Shown piece by piece: positions 1-13,400 of a DNA stretch of 64,000 nt. The notes under the pieces were generated by a model. The model did no database searches, was not told the origin of the DNA, and saw nothing but the letters and a program-made list of their open reading frames with translations. Made by a program: the position numbers and the translations under genes. Position 1 is the stretch's first letter. Each line of letters starts with the position of its first letter. The stretch spans positions 11,413,619-11,477,618 of the forward strand of contig NC_088105.1 of NCBI RefSeq assembly GCF_036370855.1. The letters run 5' to 3'. This DNA comes from Dromaius novaehollandiae. Its lineage: Eukaryota > Chordata > Aves > Casuariiformes > Dromaiidae.

Positions 1-899
1 CCTGAGCAGGGCAGTGCCCTCCCTGGGCAGCCCCACAGCCGCAGCACGCTGCAGGAATGCCGCATCCTCCACCTGCACGCAGGGGGATGGACACAGCCCA
101 GGCAAGGGGCAACAGGGTCTTCTGGGCATCCAGTCTCACAGAAGGCAGCTGGGACCTACATGCTGGGCGAGCTGCGAACGTGCCACAGAGGGACAAGCAT
201 TCAGGAGCCCAGGGACCATCGCACACCACCAGTCTGCCCCAGACAGGCTGCTCGAGAGCTACCTGACATGATCTGCTGCCCCTGTCCTTCAGGAGAAGCT
301 GGTTCTCCCTCACCATCCTACAGACTCGACTTTGCCTATCTGAGAGCAACACCATTGCAGGTGGGGAATGGCAGAGCTACCACCAGCCTCCTGCAGCCCA
401 ACCTCTGGGCTTGGGATTGAGCCTGGGGCTTGGCCAGGAGTCCCACCACACACATGGCCACAGAGCTCCAGAGGGGCGGAAAGGACCCTGGGTGCCATCC
501 CCACCCAAGCCAGGCATTAAGACTGCTATAGATGCAAGCTACCATGCTTAGATGACCGCAGCCCCAGCACCACCCACCAGGTCGTTGCTGGCGGGTGCCA
601 CACCAGACACCCCCCTCCTCGTGGTAGGAAGGGGTGTCAGCCATGGCACAGGGGTGCTGCTGAGGGACTGAGACCTGGGATGCAGAGATGGTCAGGGGAG
701 GCACCGCACATCATTTTCCAAAATCACAGTGGCACCAGTGCCTGCCAGGCAAAACCAGGCTGCTCGGACCTGAACAGAAACAGCAGGAGGAGGCAACCCC
801 AGTCCCAAAGTCCCTGCCACACTCAACCTGTCACCTCCACCACTGCCCATCCCTCTCTGGAGCGGACACCACCGCGCTACTAAAGCGGCTGCTGGATGT
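1..899. other. UCK2 downstream flank, nothing recognised
   Basis: GC-rich sequence beyond UCK2. The short open frames on both strands have no recognisable domain and no splice-phase support. I see no gene, RNA or repeat here. Confidence 0.5.
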
Positions 900-1299
900 T
901 CTTCCTCTCGCCTATGAGGTGAGGATCCTGAGCCCAAAATCTCCCAGGACCCTCTTCCAGCCCCCTCCCAGCAACACTGAGCCTGGCAAATACCTTATGG
1001 CAAGTAATTTTACGTTATTCTGCGTTTACACAAAAATAGAGCAATTCTATATTTATAGAGATTTATAGCCGGTTCCGTGCTGGAGGAGTTACTGAGCAAG
1101 GCCAGGAGCTGTGGGCAGTCCGGGCTCCCGAGCGGCCAGCTGCTTCTCATTCGGCATTTCCAACATACAAAATTAAAGGCATTCGTCTCCGTCTGGTTTC
1201 TTAAATAGATAAGGGGGGAATGAACAGACAGTATGTACAGAGGGGCAGCGGCAGGGCCCGAGCGCCCTCCGCCCCCAGCCACGCGCCGGCCGCCCGGGG
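900..1299 (-). other. UCK2: Probable UCK2 3' UTR
   Basis: This AT-richer stretch lies just past the UCK2 stop. No canonical AATAAA occurs on the minus strand in the first 1.3 kb. Two TATAAA variants (minus strand, near 1052-1057 and 1062-1067) could serve as the signal, or the true end may lie outside the window. The assignment rests on position only. Confidence 0.4.
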
Positions 1300-1439
1300 T
1301 CAGTGGGGCCGGCTGCTGGACTCTGAGGGCTGCCGCTGGCGGGGGGGAGTGTAGCCGTTCAGGTAGCCGTTGCTCTGGCGTTTGCTGAGTCCTCCGTTGA
1401 GAATGTCCTGGATGTGCTGCACAATCAGGTTTATGGCCA
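1300..1439 (-). CDS. UCK2: UCK2 coding exon 7 and stop
   Basis: It encodes [17 protein letters not shown] through the Ser/Arg-rich tail and a TGA stop (residues 216-261). The acceptor is ttgctcgcag. The tail differs from mammals only by scattered substitutions, as expected for a less constrained C-terminus. Confidence 0.97.
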
Positions 1440-4400
1440 CTGCGAGCAAAGCGGAGGGAAAGATACAGGGGAGGGACTGCGTTAGGATCATCTTGAATAA
1501 ATTAGAGCCAATCGGAGAAAACAAGCCTGCTGCGACCCCTCTCCCCTCCTCGCAGGGTGCCTATCCCCTCCTACCACATGCCGAGGAGCTACAGCCCTGT
1601 GGGGAGAAGCTACCCCCACCCAGGGGACCGCAATCCCTCTGCCCTGGCCGAGCCAGGCACATGAGGCAGTGGAGATGTGACCATCCCAGATGCACACCTG
1701 ACCCTGGAGAAGCACCTTTCCCTCCACGTGGGATGAGCCAGGAGGAGGTTGCCTTGAGGTGCTGTACAGAGACAGGCTCCCAGGCTTGCTCGGAGGAGCA
1801 GAAGATCTCAAGGAGCATGTGTGGTATCAGTGTCATCTCAGCACACGTGGTGCTCTCTTGGGTGGCAGCGGGCTGAGTCACCTCCGTGGCAGGCCCTGCT
1901 ACCTCCTGCCTAACCCCGTCACAACGGCATCAGCCCACAGCCAGCTGCCAGGACGTAACAGCAGGGTCTGGGTCCACTCACCTTCATTATCTGCTCCTCT
2001 GGGAATGATCACGTCAGCATACTTCTTGGTCTGGGAGGAAAGAGAGCACTGTGTTACAGGGAAAGTGGAGAGCTGCCATGCTGGGGCATCATCCCTGCTT
2101 CGTGGGGCAGTCTTTCTCCTCCCCTTGTCAAGCCCAAACCCACCAAGATGTATGTTATTGTGAAGGCTACATTTTGGATCCTCTTATTTGCCTTCTGCTC
2201 TGCGTTTTGAGGGCTGTGCTTTGCGCCTTGACTCTATTTCCATGAGCTCAAACAAATTTCAGTAAGGGACAGATCACCCTAATAAAAGCTGAAATTAAAA
2301 TGCCTCATGATCACAAGACTCCAGGAGTAGATGCTTTTGGGAACAACCTCCTCTCTGAATCCAGCAGAACTTGGTACACAAACAAGACCTGGCATGCCTG
2401 GGCTGGGTGGACTTGTGATCTACATGGGATGGGGGGATTTTCTGCCAGCAACACTGGCAAAAAAGATCCACTTCAGGATGCCAGTCCTGGCCTATTTTTG
2501 CCTGAAGATGCCAGTCGCAGTTTCCTCCCCTATTCATGCTTGCTTTTACAGCTGATCAGCTTCCTGACAGCCACGCTGCAGCATGAGCGAGAGCACCAGC
2601 GTGCTGGGCCAAGGCTGTCATCTGACACCTCCAGGCGCTTCCAGCCACATCAAAAATCCCCAGGACATTGTGGACCATTTCAGTGCTGAGCTGCCTGGTC
2701 CAGAGCTGGTTAGGAGCAGGTAACAGGAATTGTGGACGCCGAGCCTGCTCTGCACCCACGTGCAATTGCTGTGTGGCCTGGCCCACAACCAGCTTGGAGG
2801 TGGGAGCAGATCACTGCAGAGCTAGTGGATGGGGATGAAGCATTTGTTTTCCACCCTCCTTGTTTCACATTTCATTCTCTTACAGACTCTTCAGCAGGAG
2901 AGACTGACATCGCATCCACTGCTTTGCAAAGCTGCAGATTTACCTTGCAGGGGACTCAAGGAGGAGGCTTACTAAGCCTGACACCAAAATTGGACCTCAG
3001 TTCCCAGAGCCACATCTGCAAGAGACAGGGAAGAGGGTGCTGCCCAGGAGTCTGGGCCCCTTCTGGAGTCCACCAGAAACAGATCTCTTAGCACAGAAAG
3101 CATCAACCCCTCTTTTGGGAAAGGACAGAGCCAGCCACAGTGATGCCTCCATGGGCAAGGCCTGAGGCTGGAGGTGCAGGTGCAGTTCCTGCCTGTGCTG
3201 ATGGCTAGCACTCCCCCGACTGCAGGACTCTGCTGGCTCAGCCTCTTCAGGATAAGAAGAAGTTCCCCAGGTAACTACCACACCTGCCTGAAAAGCCTCA
3301 AAAGCTGCAGCATAGCCTCCACTCCATGAGAGCAGCAGGCAGGAGAGGTGTGCAACAGCTAGTTGTGCAAGCTTGCCATTGCACCTGCGCGTTCCCTGGG
3401 GCTGCTGTGGTCTCCTACGTGCAGAGTACCTGCCTGCTAGGGGCCCCTGCCTCCCACCCTTGCTTCAGCTAGCAGCTGCCAAAGCGGCTTCCTTTCTCCA
3501 GGCAGACATCACGACCCCGGCCCCTAGCAAGGGCTCTGTCTGCTCTTCACCTTGGCCTCCCGCCAGCTGGGAAACGGGACCCACAAGGCCATATCCTGCA
3601 GCACAGAGCAACGGAAAAAGCTCCTCTGCTCTTCCAAACATGCAGCCAGCAGCACCACAGGGCAAAAAGGGCAGGTGGCACAGTCCAAAACACGAGGCAG
3701 GCACGGTGGTCACTGCCGCTGGGCAGGGATCTCCCCTCCCCGCCGAGACATAGCCAAAGATCGTCCCTGCTGGTCCGGCATCTGCTGAGCTGCCTGGTGC
3801 TGGTTTGGAGCCCGTGCAGGGAGGGGTCTCTCTCGCCGTGGCTGCCTCCCCGCGGGGGACAGTGATCTCACCAGGAAGGCAGTGGCCATATAAACAGTCC
3901 CCATCTCGCCCTGCTCCGGCCAGCACTGACGTCCCCACCTTTCTGCTCTGCCAGCACCCGCGAGGAGAACGCAAGGCCACGGCAGGGCGACCTGAGCTCC
4001 AGGACACACACACAGCCCCTGGCTGAGGGGGTGGGCGGGCGATGAGGCATTTTTGGCAGACTCCAGTGCGTGTCCTTCTCCTCATACTTACTGGCAAGCA
4101 GAACTCCTCAAAGGCAGGCTTGACGAAGGTGATGTACTGAGACAAGATCTGCTCGAGGTCCCTGCCTCGCTCACTGATGTCTCGTAGCACTGAGGGGAAG
4201 AGGCGAGGCACAGTCAGGAGCCAGGACACGAACCACTCCGTCCTCCCTTGCCTGAAGTACAGGCCTTGGCCAGCCACCTGGGTATGTGCCCCGAGGTCCC
4301 AGTTCCTGGGAGCTGCTGCCCACACGTCCAAGCACACCCCAGCCCAGCGCTGCGCTCCCAGCCCACTTCCAAGCCTTCCTGGGAGCCAACAGCCGGTGGA

Positions 4401-7400
4401 CTGACCAAGAGCTTTTTTTGGCCTCCCTCCCTTGTCTCCGCTCTGCACGCACACTCCAGCTTAACCAGTGCCACCCCATCCTGACTGTTCCCCAGGCGTC
4501 CCAGACCCAGCCGTGCATCCCTCCTGCCCCTCCGCCCGGCTACCCAAGCCAAGGCTCTCCGCTCTGCCCTCAGCCTAGGCACGGGTTGTTCTCCCGACCG
4601 TCCCAGCAGAGGTGCCCAGGGAAGAGAGAAGCTGTGGGTTTCACACCACACACACTTTAAGGCACAGTTTAACTCGGGTTGGCAGAGCTGAGGGGGGTAA
4701 TGCTCACCCACCCAGCTCTGCTTGGCCTTCTCACACTGTCCCCAGCCAAGCAGGGACCATTTGGGGACTCGCACCCAGCTTGCATGGGGGATTTGGGCTG
4801 TTGCCACCTCTGATCCAAAGCCACTTCGGTGTGGGCACATCCCCCAGGTCAGCAGGAACTGAATCTACCGGTAAGGGCCAGAAGGGCCCTGCAGCAGAGC
4901 AGACGGGATCTTGGCCCTCCCGAAGGGGCGGGCTGGCTTCTCCCCAGCAAGCTCGCGCCTGGCACCGGCTTTGGAGAGCGCCTTCTCCAGGTGCCGAGCG
5001 CAGCCGAGCCACAGCGCTGCCAGCCTGCGTGACCCACTCGGCAGCCAGCGCCCGTGTGCTCGCAGGGCCAGCGCGGCGCCGCTCGCCAAGCGCTCGCTTG
5101 GCCCCGTCCCAGCAGCTCTGTTTGCCCTCGGCCAGCAGCTCCGGCGCGTGCCCTGTCGCAGCCCCTCGCAGGCGCGGGAGGAGAGAGGGCTGGTGAGGCA
5201 GGACGCGTGCCAGCTCCCTGCCTGCCCCGGGAACGGCTCGGCCCAGCCCAGGCCGCTCTGGCCGGCTCCTCGCCTTCTCCAGAGACTGGGAGCAAGCCCC
5301 AGCACAAACAATACAGAAAAACAGGCCGGGAAAATAGAAAAGGCGAGACAGAGAGACTTTTGTTTCCCAGGTCCCACACCCTGTTTGTTGGCTGCTGCGG
5401 GGCAGGGAGCAGCGCAGCGAGGGCGGATCGCCGCACGCCTGGCCGGGGATGCTGCGCGGGATGGCTGCGAGCTGCACCGGCTGAATTCCCAGGGGCAGGG
5501 CCGGGCTCCAAAGGAGAGGGCAACGCTCTCCTGCCTGCTCCCAGGGCAGACCAGAGCAAAGCAGCGACCTCCCCACACGAACACAAATCGACGGCCCCAA
5601 AGCAACGGGTCCCAGCCACGGCCAGTGACAGCAGCCAGGGCTAAGGCCACATACCCTCTCCGGAGGTATCACCCTCTGTTTGCAGGGCAGGCCAGTGCCC
5701 CAAGGACAGACTGGTGTCTGTCCAGAGCCAGCAGCATGCATCACTCAAATCAGGCCTAACACACGTGTGACTCCTCACTCGGTCTATGTTTTATGGAAGC
5801 TGGCCCAGCACGGTAGTGAGCAGCCCTAGTCAGAATCAGCTCTGCACAGGTCAGGCTGTTCGAGGCACCTGGTAGATCTGGATTTTGCCCCTTCCACTCT
5901 GGCAGCAGCATCTTTCCTGGGAGAGGTGCTGAGAAGGGGATGATCTGAGCTACAGGTACCGAATCCCAGCGCTACTGATTAATTGAGCCGTCAGCTACGT
6001 TTCCAGGAACTTCACCTCCTGCTGCCAGCCAGCTCGAAAGCCCGTTGCTGCAACTCTCCAGGACTTCCGGGAGAGCAGAATGACTCAGGGCCATGTCGCA
6101 ACGCAAGATCCCAACTTGCACTTGCTACAAACAGCCTCCAGCTACGTTCCAGGGCCACGATTATACTTTCAGTACCTCATACACAAGGTGTCCTTGCCCA
6201 GAAAGGCCAGGAAGACATAGAGCAAGGAGACTACTGCGGCTGCTGTGGTCCTTGCAGCTGCTGGAGGCAGGCCAGGAGGCTGCCAAAGGGTCAGTCCGCC
6301 ATCAGGACACTGGTGAGTTGCCCTAACCTGGGGACACCAGCCCCTCAACCAGCTGGCAGCAGTCTCACTGCTGCTTTGCAAGGCTTTTGCAATTGATGGT
6401 GGCTCAGAGAAATCCCCCAGCCTGGCCTTAGCCCAGGTGACTTGGGATCCTGTCCAACAGCTGCAGCACTATGGGGTTTAGCTCTGTATCATGGTCGGCA
6501 GATGGATGATCTCAGTCTTCAATCAATGGGATCTCAACCGGTTATCAAGCCCTGAGCTCATGGTTATATACCAAGCCCGAAACAACTGAATTGCACGCCC
6601 CAGAGAGTGATTAAGTTCCATGCATGGTCATGCAGCGCTGCACTGCAGCGTTAGTCCAATGCACAGACAACACCTTCCCTTCAGACAGCCAACGCAGGCC
6701 ACTGCCAAACACGTGGGCTACCCCCGGCTGGGCCACGAACCCGAGCTTCTGAACAGCACGGTCTGTGTTTTAAAGGATGAGGCTGACATTGCAGGATCCT
6801 GCAAATGCGTGTCTGTGACCTGCTAATGCGTCTCCCTGCAATGACTGTGCTGTCACCTCCCTGGATGAGTCATGCAAGAACAGTGGGCAGGGTCAAGAGG
6901 GATGCGTAAAAAGCAGCTTTTAATCAGCGCTGCTGACATCCCAACAGCGGAGGAGGCTGTATGCCTGTCTGACAGCAGCAGGGCTGCAGGACTTTTAGCA
7001 GGCAAGACTCATCCTGTCTCAGTGGAATGGTCCCATGCACAGAAGCAGTCTGAGGCCAAAACTTGGAGACCCACGCTCCTCTTGTCACAGCACAGAGGTG
7101 TGAAGGGGACCTCTCCTCTAAGCCATCTTTTGCTCCCCAGATGTCCTGTGGCAGGGGGAGGGAGGGTTCAGACACAGCTGATTCTGCCCTAAGAGTCCTC
7201 AAATGCCTTCTCAGTCTCAGACACTCAGGCGTTACATCAGTGACCCCAATCCTAGAGGCTGCTTTGAACATTCATCCTGCAGTTAGCAATGAACTGAATC
7301 TCAAGCCACAAAGAGCTGGAGTCCTTCCTATCCCAGTTGGCAACCTGCAGCCAAGCTGGCTGAACACTGGGAGTCCTGGTTTCCAGGGGTCTTTGCCCCT

Positions 7401-10400
7401 AGAGCCTTCAGCTGGTGCCAATACCACAACAGGCTCCACACTGCGCTGGCTGTGCTTGCACAGAGCGAGAGGTACAAGCAAACTCCCCATCTGCTCCATG
7501 CAGGATAAACACCCTCATCCCCAGACGCTACTCCTGGAGCACACCCGTACGCCAGGTCCTGAACAGATCCATCAGGCACTGCCTCTTGAATAAGATCCAT
7601 CGGGCACTGCCTCTTGAATAAGCTGTCACCCTGCTTTGCCCGTCACACCCTTTCCTGCTGGTACCTGCTGAGAGGCAGCAGCTGCCGTTCGGCTGGAGTC
7701 ACCAGGCACTTACAGGGCCATGCAAGGACACAGCACACTCAGCAGGCCCTGTGCTGCATGCATCAAAGGAGGACTCCCAGACAAGGCAGCAAAAACCCCA
7801 CTGAATCCTAAGGGACTGGGAGCCAGGTGCTCCCCACTGCCATGAGCTGCCCAATGCAACACGATGAATTAGGGATGAAAATCTCCCTAGCTCTTTTCTA
7901 GCTCCAGCAAACCCTTGCATCAGTTCCAGTTCTGCTCTGGCCTCCCGTCACTGTTACCTGCCCCAGCAACCTGGTGCCCAGATAGTTAAGTGACATTTCT
8001 TCCTCCCCTGTCAAGCAGGCACAGTCACACGGGGGCCTCACCTCTGCGGGACAGCCGGGTGTCTGCATCCGTGTCCACAAAGAGCTTCATGCGGAAGAGG
8101 TCCCGCACCTCCTGGCTGTAGAAGGCCAGGATGCCTTCAAAAAGCACCACATCAGCAGGGTAGACAGTCACGGTCTCCTCTTTCCTAGCAGGGAGGAGGA
8201 GGAGAGTCAAAATCTGCTGACAGGGAAAACAGGTCAAAGGAAGGGGTGGGGGAAGCAGCGGTGCTCCTAGGCACTGCACCAGCCCTGGGACGTCACTGCT
8301 GCCCCAGGGAGGCGTCCAAGGGGAGAGCAGACCTACCCCACCGCGGCGAAGCGAATCCAAGGCATACATATGCTTCCTAGGAGGACAAACAGCAGAGCAG
8401 GAAGCAGACCAGCCCCTCTCCCCCGCCCTCAGCCAGCTGCCGCTTGCAAGTCTTACAAGCCAAGTCAGAAAGCCTGTGCCCAGGGCTTCACCTGCAGGCA
8501 CCTGCAAGGGCCAGCTCGGTTCCTCGTGGGAACTGGGCAGCGCTCCTTAGACACCACAGCACTTTTGCAGGAAACAAAGCAGGGCCAGGCCATCCACAAC
8601 CAATGCAAACATGCAGAAACAAGATGAACGCATGCAAGGGGAGAGTTACAGGGGCAAGAATGTCGTGCTTCTCCTTTCCTGGCAATTCTGTGTTTGAGCC
8701 CAAAATACTTGTTAAAGCTGCAAACACAGATTTCTTGAGGAAAGAGAGGGTGGATGGAGGGAGGAAAGGGGGGCCCACAGCCCTCCTCCATTGCCGCATC
8801 TATGTTGCTGCATGCAGGATGCAACCACATGGCTGCGCAGCTTTCCGGGCCCTCAGATGGAGCCAGATCTGTCCTGCATCCTCTAACCAAGCGGTCTGGA
8901 GTATTTAGCACTGAAGCTTTTGGTTGACACACTGAGCACCTAGAAGCAGGCACACCGAGCGCCTCCCCTGCAGGTGCTGCCCGTGCCCCCCGGCACATGG
9001 GACGGCAGGGCCGTGTGCCGCGCAGCGGGGCGCAGGCAGAGGCCCAGCAAAGCAGGAGCGGCTGTTGGACCTGGAGTGGGAGACAAAGTCATAGACGGGA
9101 ATCTGGACCGTCTTCCCTTCCGTGATCTCTTTGAGCGTTTTGACGATCAGCTCGTTGTCGAAAGCGTCTGAGGAGAGAGGAAACGTTACCTGGAGCAGCC
9201 GAGCAGTCTCCCTGCTCAAGCGGCACCGAGCTTAGTCTAGCCAGAGCCACCGGCACCCTGCGCTTGGGACAGACGGACACGCGGACCGGGGAGGAAAGCC
9301 CTGTGCACCCCTCGTGGGCAGAGCAAGGCCCAGCTTCCCCGGAGCCACGCTGCTTTGCGCCCGGCAGGGATCTGGCCCACGGAGATCAATACCCCCCCTT
9401 GTACGGCAGCATGGACAGCCCAGGCTCGGGAGGGCATCTCCCGCGCGCCTCCAGCCTTGGAGAGACTGGAGCAGTGTTCCAGCCCGGAGCTGCTGCACAG
9501 GCAGCGCTCTGTTCGTGGGCGCTCACTGCCTCCGGCATTGTCCTCGTGGGGACGAGGGGACAGCGGCTCTGGAATTTCCCCACCGAGCCCAGAGGCGGCT
9601 CAAAGAGGCCCTGTTGTAGCAGCAGGCCACGGCCCCCTCGGCGGAGCAGCCCGCGCAGCGGCTCCCTCCGTGCAGGAGGGACCCGGAGCTGCTGGCTCCA
9701 GGAGTTTGTGCCAAGCCAGATCTCCCTGATGCTGACCCAGCCGCACCAGAACATCTTTCAAACCGGGGGACATGTTTGCAGGGAGGAGAAGAGGACTGTA
9801 TTAAAAGTTCACAGCCTTCTCCTATCCTGTCCCACGTGCTCCATCCCAAAGGCAGTTGCCTTCCCGGGGTGGGGCAGGTTGTACTGCAGGGGACAACTGA
9901 TCACCTCCAGAGACACAACGCTCCCAGGGGGCACCCAGCTGCACGGGGGCTCAACCAAGCACCCACGCCTGCCCCGTGCAGGGACAGAGCCCCGTGGCCT
10001 GCGAAAGGCTCTTTGTAAATGGCATCCGGGGTCCTGTTCCAGCCCTCGCCCCCCACCACGCAGCAGAGCCCCGGCGCTGCTCTCTGCTCACCTGGGTGGT
10101 CAAAATTGAACTGGCCTTTCAGCGCTTTGGATTTCTGCTCCGAGGTGAGGACCCGGTAGAAGCTGTCTTGGCTCACGATCACCACCTGCTTCTGGCGATA
10201 GTCCACCTCGTTCTGGCCCAGCAGCTGGACGATCTTGGAGCAGACCGAGGACTGGGAAAGGAGAGCAGAGGAGGCAAGTCGTGTCTGAGTCGCGCAGGGC
10301 AGAGGTCCTCGCTCGGAGGCAGGCTCCGTGCCTCACGCTCCCCCAGCCCCAAAATCCCTCTGCCGCGTGGGCGGGGAGGCAGGAAGCCGCAGAGGGGAGG

Positions 10401-13400
10401 CTGCTTCCACGCCACCAACAAAGCCCAGAACGAAAGGATGCAGGGAGGGAGCCCAGCGACTTCATCAGGGAGCTCTGCCGTCACGACACGAAGCGCAGCG
10501 CAGCTCGGGGCACAAACCCAGGGCCTGCTTTAGCCCCTTCTCCTTAGTCATAGGAGTCCTTGGCCGCTGCGCAATATAGCAGCGATAACTGCAGTGCTAG
10601 CGGGCAGCCGGCACGCCTGCCCCGGCCAGCGAGAGCCAAGGTCAGCCTCGGCCCCGGCGCGCGCGCAGCCCGGCGGGGCAGCCAGCCCCGCTCCCAGCCT
10701 GGGCGTCCGCCGCCAGGGCAGGGGAGGTTGCTGGTGCCCCTCTGCTCCGTACCGGGCTGGCAGTCTCCGGAGGCAGCGCTGGTGGTGGGGAAGGCATGCC
10801 TGGCAGCGGAGGGCACGGCTGTCTGCCTGCGAAGCTGGAAGAGTTGACGGCATGCCTGTCCCCAGGGACCGTCTCTTCCCCTCCGGGCCAGGCTGACCCG
10901 ACTTGGCTGTGACACGGTGCTGTGAGTCAGCCCCAGCCCGGCTGGAGTCTCTGAGCACAGCACTGCTGCGGAGCGAACCGGCCTGGGCTGCCCAACAGCA
11001 GCACCGCGGCCCCGGGCGCTCGTTGAGGTCTCACGTCAGGGATGGGATCTCCCTGAGCATCCCACCTTCTCCTGACTGCTACGGCCGGCAAACCGCGCTT
11101 CCCGGGCAGCCCTGCCCTGCAGCGAGCCGCGACCACCCGGAGCAAAGCGCCGCAGCAACTCCATGCCGGCCACTAACCCTTCGCACATCCTGACTGTTTG
11201 CAGCACACAAAAACGGAGCACATTCTTCGTTTCCTCTGTTTTTCCACTCCCCGTATCCTTCCCCAGCCTGTGTCAGCCCTCTTACTTATCCAGCTGTATC
11301 CCATAGGTTTTGCAAACACAAGGCCTGCACAGTGCCTCTCCTCCACTTTTCCTCCCTGCTCTCTCCCCCCAAATGCTGCTGCCTTCTGTGTCGCCCACCC
11401 AGCAAGGGGACACGGCGCGCAGGGTGCGGCCTCGGGCACAGCTGCTGAGGACAGCCAAACTTCCCCAGCCCTTTGCAACTAGGAACGAACCCCCTTTCAG
11501 CACAGTCACCGGGACGGATCCTCAGTACATCAGTAGAGCTGCGTACTGATCTGCACCAGAAACTGCTTTCCCAGCCTGGGGGTGGAAACGGGGCTCCCTT
11601 TCCTTTGGATGAAGGTGAAACCAACGCACCAGTTGCACTTCTGCTCCTTCCCTCCCCTCAGAGCTCAGCACCCTGATGGACAACAAAACGGACATCACTT
11701 CGGGGCATCAAACAGCTCCTCCAAGCCTTTCTTCTGTTTTATGCATGTAACCCCTGGCTTGCTGACCCTGGAAAGTGGGGGAAAGAGACCCAGCAGCTCT
11801 CACAACCACCCTCATGTTCCATAACCCACAGCTCAGGACACCTGACGGTGAGAAAAGCCCAAGGAGAAAGCAGCTCTCAGCAGCTGGAGACAGGAACGCA
11901 AGGCCTGGCTCACACGTACATCCCCTTACAGCAGCCCTGGATGAGGATCAGAGCAGCAGAAGCTTCAGGGCACCTGCTATAGCCCCCTGCTCCCTTTTCT
12001 CTAACAGATTTTGGAGAGCTGTCAGAAGTGATGGAGGCAGATGTTCACAAGAATCTCCAGCACTCTCAGGCCCAAGCTTGGGTCCAGCATGCCGTGCTGC
12101 CCAGGCAGGCAGGGACGTAGCCACTGGGCTCCATGAAGAGGCACCTGGTCCCTTCAGAAAGCAGAGGGCTCTGGTCCAAGCTCAACACGAGCTGCTGTGA
12201 GCCAGGACACTGCTTGCACAGGGATGCCTGTGTAACCGCAGAGGAACATAGGGACAGCAGGAAACAGCACCTTCATCCACCCCAGGAGCTGCATTCAGCC
12301 TGCACCAGTGGGGCAGCAAAGCTTGGAGAAGACTCCCACAAATGCCTGTTTGGGGCTAGTAAGAAACAAGGTCCATCCCAGGTTTAAGTGAAGAGGGTTT
12401 TTCCCCTCCTCACGATCACTTAGGACAGGATGGTTTGAAGGGCATTCCCCAATGCCAGTCTGAATACCTTCCGCAGCCAGAGAACCAGCTTTTCCCCTTT
12501 GTGGATGAGCACCATATGTGAGGGAAGAAGAAAGACCAGAACCGCAGAGGTTACAAATTCCCCTACCCAGTGGGAACAGAAACTCCTAGCCTCAGGAAGC
12601 GTCCCCTGCAAACAAATGACGCACGTCCCCTGCTCAAACCCCTCTCCTCCCAAACCAGCACTGCACATGCATGTGCGACTGCTGTTCATCAGAAATGTGA
12701 AAAGCTCACTAATAATCTGGAAATTACAGCAGTTTGCTTTGGGGGAAGCCTGCAGATGCCTAGAAAGACATCTTGGCCAAGCCCAAAGCACGACCCTGAA
12801 GAACCGCGCCGAAATCTCACTGGGTTGGATGCAGTGGCAAGACGCAATGCACGAGATGCATGGTGCTGATGCCAGCAGCACAGCGCCCGTTGGAAGGGAC
12901 AACCTGGGCTGCAGTGCCTTCCTTTGCCAATTCCTAACCCCTGGTGGGGGGACAAAGACGACATTTGGTTCGCCCCCACCCCGAGAGACCCATGACTGTA
13001 GATTGACTTGACGAAGATAACGTGATCCCGTAGATGAATCCCAGTACAAAAAACTCTGCAACTTGGACACCTGAACCCCATCCCTAGCTCTGCCTTGTGT
13101 GACTTATCCCACTGCAGGAAGGCAAGAGGCCCAGCAAGAACGGGCTCCTTGCCTCAGCTCAGGCGCTTCCCCCGACCTACACTGCTCACGCTGATCCCAG
13201 CTGCGCCCTGCTCTGCTCGCCATGGCCCCAGGTGAATGCAGGAGGTGATTCAGCCACAGCACGCTCCCACAAGCGGGATGCTTTCTCAAGTGAGAGCCCT
13301 CCCTTCCTCCAGAGCTGGTTTAAAAACCTAAATATAGACAAATCTCACCAGCCTGCAAGCCTCCACAGTTGCCAAGCAAACCCTTCCCATGTGAGCCACA

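Noticed and set aside
3465-4454. 329-codon minus-strand frame containing the UCK2 SERGRDLEQ segment
   Set aside because: Only 4092-4189 is exon. The remainder is intron read through clear acceptor and donor sites.
4731-5759. Long open frames on both strands (337 and 282 codons)
   Set aside because: They coincide with a CpG-rich block, where stop codons are rare. Ala/Arg/Pro/Gly-rich translations show no family.
12420-13070. 216-codon open frame on the minus strand in UCK2 intron 1
   Set aside because: No domain, no repeats, no splice-phase link to UCK2, and unrelated open frames overlap it on the other strand. Chance is the simplest reading.
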